Of a stretch of DNA of 45,918 bases, positions 41,747 to 45,918 are shown piece by piece (position 1 is the first letter of the stretch; the number at the start of each line of letters is the position of its first letter). This DNA comes from an uncultured Allofournierella sp. Lineage in GTDB: Bacteria > Bacillota > Clostridia > Oscillospirales > Ruminococcaceae. The stretch covers positions 1-45,918 of the forward strand of contig CALWNE010000058.1 in NCBI GenBank assembly GCA_944382705.1, in the 5' to 3' direction. The position numbers were made by a program, and so were the translations under genes. A model generated the notes under the pieces. The model worked only from the letters and a program-made list of their open reading frames with translations. It was not told where the DNA came from and made no database searches.

Positions 41747-41755
41747 ATTATAGCA
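41747..41755 (-). promoter_or_regulatory. Extended -10 promoter of ligA
   Basis: On the minus strand TGCTATAAT (41755-41747) is a perfect extended -10 about 120 bases before the ligA start, just downstream of the yunB terminator. The -35 (TTAATT) is poor. Confidence 0.5.
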
Positions 41756-41765
41756 CATTTCCTAG

Positions 41766-41808
41766 CAAAATTAAGCAAAGGGAGAGCAGTTTTTAAAACT
41801 GTTCTCCC
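41766..41808 (-). terminator. Intrinsic terminator of yunB
   Basis: GGGAGAGCAGTT (41780-41791) pairs with AACTGTTCTCCC with one G-T pair; on the minus strand TTTGCTTAATTTTG follows. It lies 14 bases after the yunB stop. Confidence 0.75.
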
Positions 41809-41821
41809 CTATTAAAGCATA

Positions 41822-42478
41822 CTATTCCACATTTACCTGCGGCACCTGGCCTACAATTAGCACCTGAGCCGCAAGCACCTTGCTGTTAACACGAACGGCC
41901 ATCGTCTGCCCTGCATAGAGAGCCCCCAATTCCAGCTGTACATCCAAAGTCAGTTCCCACCGTGATTGGTTGATTCCCACGCTTTCAAAGGATGTAACAG
42001 TTTCGGTTTGGGGTGTAGTAAGCGGAACCAGTTGAATTTCCAAGTCTGGGCCAGATTGCTGGAACAGCTGAATGTCCAATAAAGTACCCAGCGGAATGTA
42101 AAAACGCATCTGCTGGGATTGCGCCAGCTGCTGCGTTAGCTGTTCTGCCAGTGCATCCTCAAGCCGGCTTACAGCCAAACCATTCACCTGAATGCTTTGC
42201 ACCTGGCCTGCCTGGTTATAGCTGACCTCATAAAGATTTTGGTAAAGATTTGGTTGTTGCTGCAGCAATGTATGATAGGTTTGCTGGATTGTTCTTATTA
42301 AAAAATGCTCTGCCTGGCGGGAAATTGTCGCCTCAATGATGGGCCTCAGGGAGCAGTCCAGCCGAACAAGACCAAACAGACAGATTCCCACCAGCATCAG
42401 TAACCCGGCCAGCCGACGCTTGCAGCCCCCATGCCTGGTTGGAGCGGTTTGGTAGCGGTTTGCCTGTTTTGTTTGCAT
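41822..42478 (-). CDS. yunB: Sporulation protein YunB-like
   Basis: A 218-residue protein with a basic N terminus, one membrane helix (about 22-40) and an extracytoplasmic domain. Features of YunB are DCSLRPIIEATISRQAEHFLIRTI, a Gln-rich stretch, IPLGTLLDIQLFQQSGPDLEIQLVPL and the closing GINQSRWELTLDVQ. B. subtilis yunB is a sigma-E gene needed for efficient sporulation, role unknown. GGAGG precedes the ATG. It stands alone between a terminator and the 0.68-kb non-coding region. Confidence 0.82.
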   Translation of the reverse strand: MQTKQANRYQTAPTRHGGCKRRLAGLLMLVGICLFGLVRLDCSLRPIIEATISRQAEHFLIRTIQQTYHTLLQQQPNLYQNLYEVSYNQAGQVQSIQVNGLAVSRLEDALAEQLTQQLAQSQQMRFYIPLGTLLDIQLFQQSGPDLEIQLVPLTTPQTETVTSFESVGINQSRWELTLDVQLELGALYAGQTMAVRVNSKVLAAQVLIVGQVPQVNVE

Positions 42479-42514
42479 AAAATCTGCCCTCCTGCCCCTT
42501 AGGTTGATTTAAAT

Positions 42515-42544
42515 TCTATACTGATATATTCATTGTTTAATCAA
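42515..42544 (-). promoter_or_regulatory. Possible promoter of yunB
   Basis: On the minus strand TTGATT (42544-42539), an 18-base spacer and TATAGA (42520-42515). This reads as a sigma-A-type element; a sigma-E or sigma-G reading of the same AT-rich stretch is less convincing. Confidence 0.35.
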
Positions 42545-42561
42545 AATGTGCCTGAGGGAAA

Positions 42562-42608
42562 CAAAAAGAGCAGCTATTCTGCAACAATAAACGCAGAACA
42601 GCTGCTCT
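42562..42608 (-). terminator. 16-bp hairpin terminator, minus strand
   Basis: AGAGCAGCTATTCTGC (42567-42582) pairs with 42593-42608 with one mismatch; a TTTTTG run follows on the minus strand. No gene ends directly before it on that strand, pfkA being about 550 bases away with its own terminator, so it may belong to a lost gene. Confidence 0.7.
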
Positions 42609-42635
42609 GGGCAGCATAAAAATTATTGTACACTC

Positions 42636-43141
42636 CCATCCTATTTTGTCCCTACTCTCCCCTCTATTTTGTCCTTTTCCTCTCGGCTCTCCGGGAACCA
42701 CCGCTGGCTCCTATATCACCCTGTTTCGCACACGATAAAACCGGTTTTCCAGATGCAGCTCCAGTGGATATTTGAGTGGAGCGCAGGGAGAGATTGGAAT
42801 AGATTAGAGTAAATTAGAAATAATCAGGGATAACGAAAAGAGGTTTGTAGTTATTTAAAGACAAAAGAAAACAGGAGAAAATAAGAGTATTTAATAGATT
42901 TTAAGAGAAAATCCATTCTCTCTAGGTGACGGCAAAAGGCTGTCCGGCTACACCTTCCTGCTTACTGCCTGCCAAAAACTCAATCGGTGAGAGGCAGAGA
43001 ACAGCAGAGGATATTGGAGAATCTGCGTAAATAAAAAAAGAGAGAACTGCCCATATTGAGCAATTCTCTCTTTGTTTTACCCTTGTTTATCCTATCCGGT
43101 CATGGACAAAATAGGATGTGTTCAAGGACAATATAGATGGT
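42636..43141. mobile_element. Possible non-autonomous mobile element or degenerate IS end pair
   Basis: CTATTTTGTCC occurs twice at the left (42641-42651, 42664-42674, period 23). Its complement occurs twice at the right (GGACAAAATAG 43104-43114 and GGACAATATAG 43126-43136, period 22). Both outer copies continue into CCATC / GATGG. Paired repeats inverted at the two ends resemble transposase-binding sites of insertion sequences. The 0.5 kb between holds no credible gene: an AAAACCGGTTTT palindrome near 42744, an A-rich stretch, and the pfkA terminator. No target duplication was found and no family is assigned. Confidence 0.4.
43033..43073 (-). terminator. Intrinsic terminator of pfkA
   Basis: AAAGAGAGAA (43037-43046) pairs with 43064-43073 and TGC with GCA inside, one mismatch. 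On the minus strand it ends in seven T (43039-43033). It lies 80 bases after pfkA and inside the right part of the possible mobile element. Confidence 0.85.
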
Positions 43142-43154
43142 TCGAGGATAATTA

Positions 43155-44129
43155 TTAGATGGAAATGGTGTTGGCCACATCCAGCATAATGGTATCGATG
43201 GTTTTCTTCATGGAAAGAGCTACATTGATATCATAGTCCACAATTTTATCGGCAGAAATTGCAACTACACGGTTGAAAATTCCCTTTTCCAGCAGATTTA
43301 CTGCATGATAGCCCATCTGAGAAGCGGTTACACGGTCACGCAAGGTGGGAGAACCGCCACGCTGCACATGGCCCAGGATTGTTGCGCGGGAATCAATACC
43401 GGTTTGTGCCTGGATTTCAGCGGCCAGCTCCTGGGTATGACCAATCCCCTCGGCAACAATAACAATGAAATGTTTCTTGCCGGTTTTCTGGGTTTTGCGC
43501 ATACGAGCCAGAATGTCGTGATCCAAATCATAGGGGCGCTCCGGAATCAAAATAGCCAAAGCACCGGTGGCAATGCCCACATTCAGGGCAATGTAACCTG
43601 CATTGCGGCCCATAACCTCAACAACACTGCAACGGTCATGGCTTTGCGTAGTATCACGCAGCTTGTCGATCATTTCCACCGCAGTGTTCATGGCGGTATC
43701 GTAACCGATGGTGTACTCACTGCAAGCAATGTCGTTATCAATGGTGCCAGGAATGCCAATGCAGGGAATGCCCAGGTTTGCCAGAGCGCAAGCACCACGG
43801 AAAGAGCCATCGCCACCAATTACAACTATGGCGTCAATGCCCAATTCAGCGCATTTTTCAGCACCCTTTTTTTGATACTCGGGGTCAACAAATTCCAAGC
43901 AGCGGGCCGTGTACAGAATGGTACCGCCCCGGTGGATAATTTCAGAAACGCTGCGCAGGTTCATTTCGTATACTTCGCCATTCAACAGGCCATTGTAGCC
44001 ACGCTGAATGCCCATAACACGGATGCCCTTGCTCAAGGCAGTACGCACAACCGCACGAACTGCTGCGTTCATGCCAGGTGCATCGCCGCCGCTGGTAAGC
44101 ACGCCGATGGTCTTGATTTCCTTGTACAT
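43155..44129 (-). CDS. pfkA: 6-phosphofructokinase
   Basis: A 324-residue glycolytic enzyme phosphorylating fructose 6-phosphate. N-terminal GVLTSGGDAPGMNAAVRAVV binds nucleotide, GGDGS is at 105-109, and the catalytic aspartate is Asp130 in PGTIDNDI. EVMGRNAGYIAL and the FVTVLGHVQRGG-type block (here ATILGHVQRGGSPT) follow. Length and residues fit the ATP-dependent bacterial PfkA. GGAGGGG lies before the ATG. It follows dnaE, a common clostridial order (dnaE-pfkA), but has its own promoter. Confidence 0.96.
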   Translation of the reverse strand: MYKEIKTIGVLTSGGDAPGMNAAVRAVVRTALSKGIRVMGIQRGYNGLLNGEVYEMNLRSVSEIIHRGGTILYTARCLEFVDPEYQKKGAEKCAELGIDAIVVIGGDGSFRGACALANLGIPCIGIPGTIDNDIACSEYTIGYDTAMNTAVEMIDKLRDTTQSHDRCSVVEVMGRNAGYIALNVGIATGALAILIPERPYDLDHDILARMRKTQKTGKKHFIVIVAEGIGHTQELAAEIQAQTGIDSRATILGHVQRGGSPTLRDRVTASQMGYHAVNLLEKGIFNRVVAISADKIVDYDINVALSMKKTIDTIMLDVANTISI

Positions 44130-44184
44130 AAGTTAGCCCCTCCTAAAAATTAAACCTGTCGATTCATCTCACAACATTGATATA

Positions 44185-44213
44185 ATTATAACATCAAGGC
44201 AACAAAAATGCAA
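44185..44213 (-). promoter_or_regulatory. SigA-type promoter of pfkA
   Basis: On the minus strand TTGCAT (44213-44208), a 17-base spacer and a perfect TATAAT (44190-44185), about 55 bases before the pfkA start. Confidence 0.75.
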
Positions 44214-44241
44214 AACAATTTTTTAACTTTCCCCAAGAAAT

Positions 44242-44257
44242 CCAGAGAATTCTCTGG
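44242..44257. repeat. Perfect 16-base palindrome after dnaE
   Basis: CCAGAGAATTCTCTGG begins four bases after the dnaE stop. As RNA it would form a short hairpin with no real loop unless the centre opens; no T run follows directly. It could be a weak terminator or RNA-stability element. Confidence 0.5.
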
Positions 44258-44259
44258 CA

Positions 44260-45918
44260 TTACCGAATGGCCACATTCTTTTCGCCCAAAATTCGCTTGA
44301 GCTCCCGGTACAGCGCTGCATGGTGTGCAGCCCACATGGAGCGAGGTGCCAGCATCAGTTGACTTTGATCCTCGAAGTACATATACACCGGAACGGCACC
44401 TTCAAAAATCTTTAGCAGATTTTCTACTTTGCGAAACGCCGGGCAGTCCTTACTGGGCAGCTTGAGATACAGCCCTTTTTGAGGCTTTGCAGGCATCTGC
44501 TCCGCCTGAGCTGCATCGGCAGCTGGTTCAACAGGCTGCGGCGCTTTTTGTGTGACTGCGGGCTGTGGTGATTCATAAGTACCCAAACGGCTTTCGTAAC
44601 GGCTGATATCCACAATTTCCTCCGCTATAAGCTTGGCTGCTTCGTCATCCTTTATAGAGACCCTGCCCTGCACTACTACAACCGCATTGTCCTGCAAAGC
44701 ATCCCGGCAGTTGGCAAGAACTTTAGGAAACACAATCACTTCCATGGTACCAGACAAATCCTCGATGCTTGTAAAGGCCATCATGGTGTTGGAACGGGTG
44801 GTCATGAATTTGGTCTTGATAACCGCACAAACTACCTTTACAACACTGTTATCGTACCGTTTTGCATCTTCACAAGTCAATTCACTAATCTTGCAAGCGG
44901 ATATATTTTTGATGATTTGCCGATAAGAGTCCAAGGGATGGCCAGACAGATACAGGCCGCTTACCTCTTTTTCCATCTGCAAAAGTTCCTGCAAAGGATA
45001 CTCCGCCACAGCGGGCATGTGGTAATCGTCCATATCATCTTCGGCACTCATCTGACTGAATAAATCCAGCTGGCCAGCTACATTTTTGCGGCTGTCGTTT
45101 TCTACACTTTTTAAAATAGCCTCAATACTTTGCAGCATGGCCCGCCGGGTGGCGCCCATTTCATCAAAAGCGCCGCATTTAATCAGGCTTTCCACTGCCC
45201 GGCGGTTCAGTTCCGTTCCTCGCATTCGCTTGCAAAAATCATATAGGGACCGGAACGGCTCCTGCTTACGCTGCGCTACAACCGCAGCAATCAGGTTTCT
45301 GCCCACATTCTTAACGGCATTCAAACCAAATCGAATGCTTCCCTGATGCGCCGTAAAACCTCCATCACTCACATTGATATCAGGGGGCAGAACCTTGATG
45401 CCCAGCCGCTGACATTCGGATGAATATTCAATGACCTTATCGGTGTTATCCAGAACACTGGTGAGAAGGGCCGCCATAAACTCTATGGGATAGTGGCACT
45501 TCAGATAGGCTGTTTGATAAGCTACATAAGCATAACAGGCCGCATGGGATTTATTGAAGGCATAGGATGCAAAGCTGGACATGTCGTCGAAAATGGCATT
45601 TGCGGTTGCTTCATCAATTCCGTTCGCCACACAGCCCACGCATTCTGCACCTGGTTCCTGACTGCCGTGGACGAAATGCTGGCGTTCTCGCTCCATGACA
45701 TCGTGCTTTTTCTTACTCATGGCACGGCGCACAAGGTCTGCCTGTCCCAGTGAGAAGCCGGCCAGTTCCCGGCAAATTTGCATTACCTGTTCCTGGTACA
45801 CAATGCAGCCATTGGTAACATCCAGAATATGAGCCAGCTGCGGGGTTTTGTACTGCACTTTTTCTGGCTGGCTGCGGTTGCGCAGGTAGGTTGGGATGGA
45901 GTCCATGGGGCCGGGCCG
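44260..45918 (-). CDS. dnaE: DNA polymerase III subunit alpha (DnaE), C-terminal part
   Basis: The visible 552 codons run in frame to the window edge, so the gene is cut at its 5' end. The first residues RPGPMDSIPTY belong to the polymerase palm/finger core. Then come NGCIVYQEQVMQI, the FNKSHAACYAYVAYQTAYLK block, a helix-hairpin-helix region, and the OB fold (about residues 380-470 of the fragment, VVCAVIKTKFMTTRSNTMMAF). A Pro/Ala/Gln linker leads to the C-terminal domain. This is DnaE rather than PolC. The N-terminal PHP and catalytic aspartates are outside the window. Confidence 0.96.
   Translation of the reverse strand, partial: RPGPMDSIPTYLRNRSQPEKVQYKTPQLAHILDVTNGCIVYQEQVMQICRELAGFSLGQADLVRRAMSKKKHDVMERERQHFVHGSQEPGAECVGCVANGIDEATANAIFDDMSSFASYAFNKSHAACYAYVAYQTAYLKCHYPIEFMAALLTSVLDNTDKVIEYSSECQRLGIKVLPPDINVSDGGFTAHQGSIRFGLNAVKNVGRNLIAAVVAQRKQEPFRSLYDFCKRMRGTELNRRAVESLIKCGAFDEMGATRRAMLQSIEAILKSVENDSRKNVAGQLDLFSQMSAEDDMDDYHMPAVAEYPLQELLQMEKEVSGLYLSGHPLDSYRQIIKNISACKISELTCEDAKRYDNSVVKVVCAVIKTKFMTTRSNTMMAFTSIEDLSGTMEVIVFPKVLANCRDALQDNAVVVVQGRVSIKDDEAAKLIAEEIVDISRYESRLGTYESPQPAVTQKAPQPVEPAADAAQAEQMPAKPQKGLYLKLPSKDCPAFRKVENLLKIFEGAVPVYMYFEDQSQLMLAPRSMWAAHHAALYRELKRILGEKNVAIR

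Noticed and set aside
42680..43030. Coding remnant inside the possible mobile element
   Set aside because: A short minus-strand frame ending near 42716 can be read but has no start signal or recognisable motif.

Overview
The window looks like a chromosomal segment of an anaerobic, endospore-forming member of the Clostridia, most likely Oscillospiraceae/Ruminococcaceae-like. The grounds are a complete spoIIIAA-AH locus and a yunB homologue, a T-box upstream of tyrS, a YajC/TIGR04086 pair, an archaeal/fungal-type Asd, strong GGAGG ribosome sites and moderate GC. Nearly everything is core-genome content; no prophage, CRISPR array or intact insertion sequence was seen.

Layout: 1-424 holds a tRNA array (Val partial, Asp, Phe, Gly, Cys) closed by an intrinsic terminator. 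525-3859 (+) holds a dCMP deaminase, radA and a XerC/D-type recombinase. 3861-7861 (-) holds a possible SpoIIM-like membrane protein, a TIGR04086 membrane protein, yajC, tgt and queA. From a divergent, unusually structured intergenic region, 8179-13215 (+) encodes asd-dapA-dapB (lysine/diaminopimelate), a CapA-type lipoprotein and an RluA-type pseudouridine synthase. 13493-20529 (-) is an oppABCDF peptide importer with a small membrane protein at its end; pepF (oligoendopeptidase F) lies just upstream, so uptake and hydrolysis of peptides are linked. tyrS follows with a textbook tyrosine T-box. 24357-39527 (-) is a 15-kb tightly packed one-direction run: spoIIIAA-AH, asp23, nusB, a TsaD-like protein, xseA, xseB, ispA, a YuiD-like protein, dxs, tlyA, nadK, argR, recN. 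Then ligA, yunB, a 0.68-kb non-coding region, pfkA and the C-terminal part of dnaE running off the window end.

The most striking feature is the OppC permease (15708-17531, 607 residues, about twice the usual size). Seven RCC1-type repeats of about 40 residues, enough for a complete seven-bladed beta-propeller, are inserted in the extracytoplasmic loop between TM1 and the conserved GTDGLGRD segment. The reading frame is uninterrupted and all operon partners are intact, so this appears to be a working permease with a built-in extracellular propeller. Secondary points are TTTATC/GATAAA dyads over the oppA promoter with a related palindrome before pepF, a possible non-autonomous mobile element before pfkA (inverted pairs of CTATTTTGTCC), a folded divergent queA/asd intergenic region, a TsaD paralogue between nusB and xseA, and a possible sigma-E-type promoter before the SpoIIM-like gene.

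Start codons were chosen by ribosome-site spacing; many differ from the longest possible reading frame and this is stated in the entries. No database search was possible, so family names rest on motifs and gene order.
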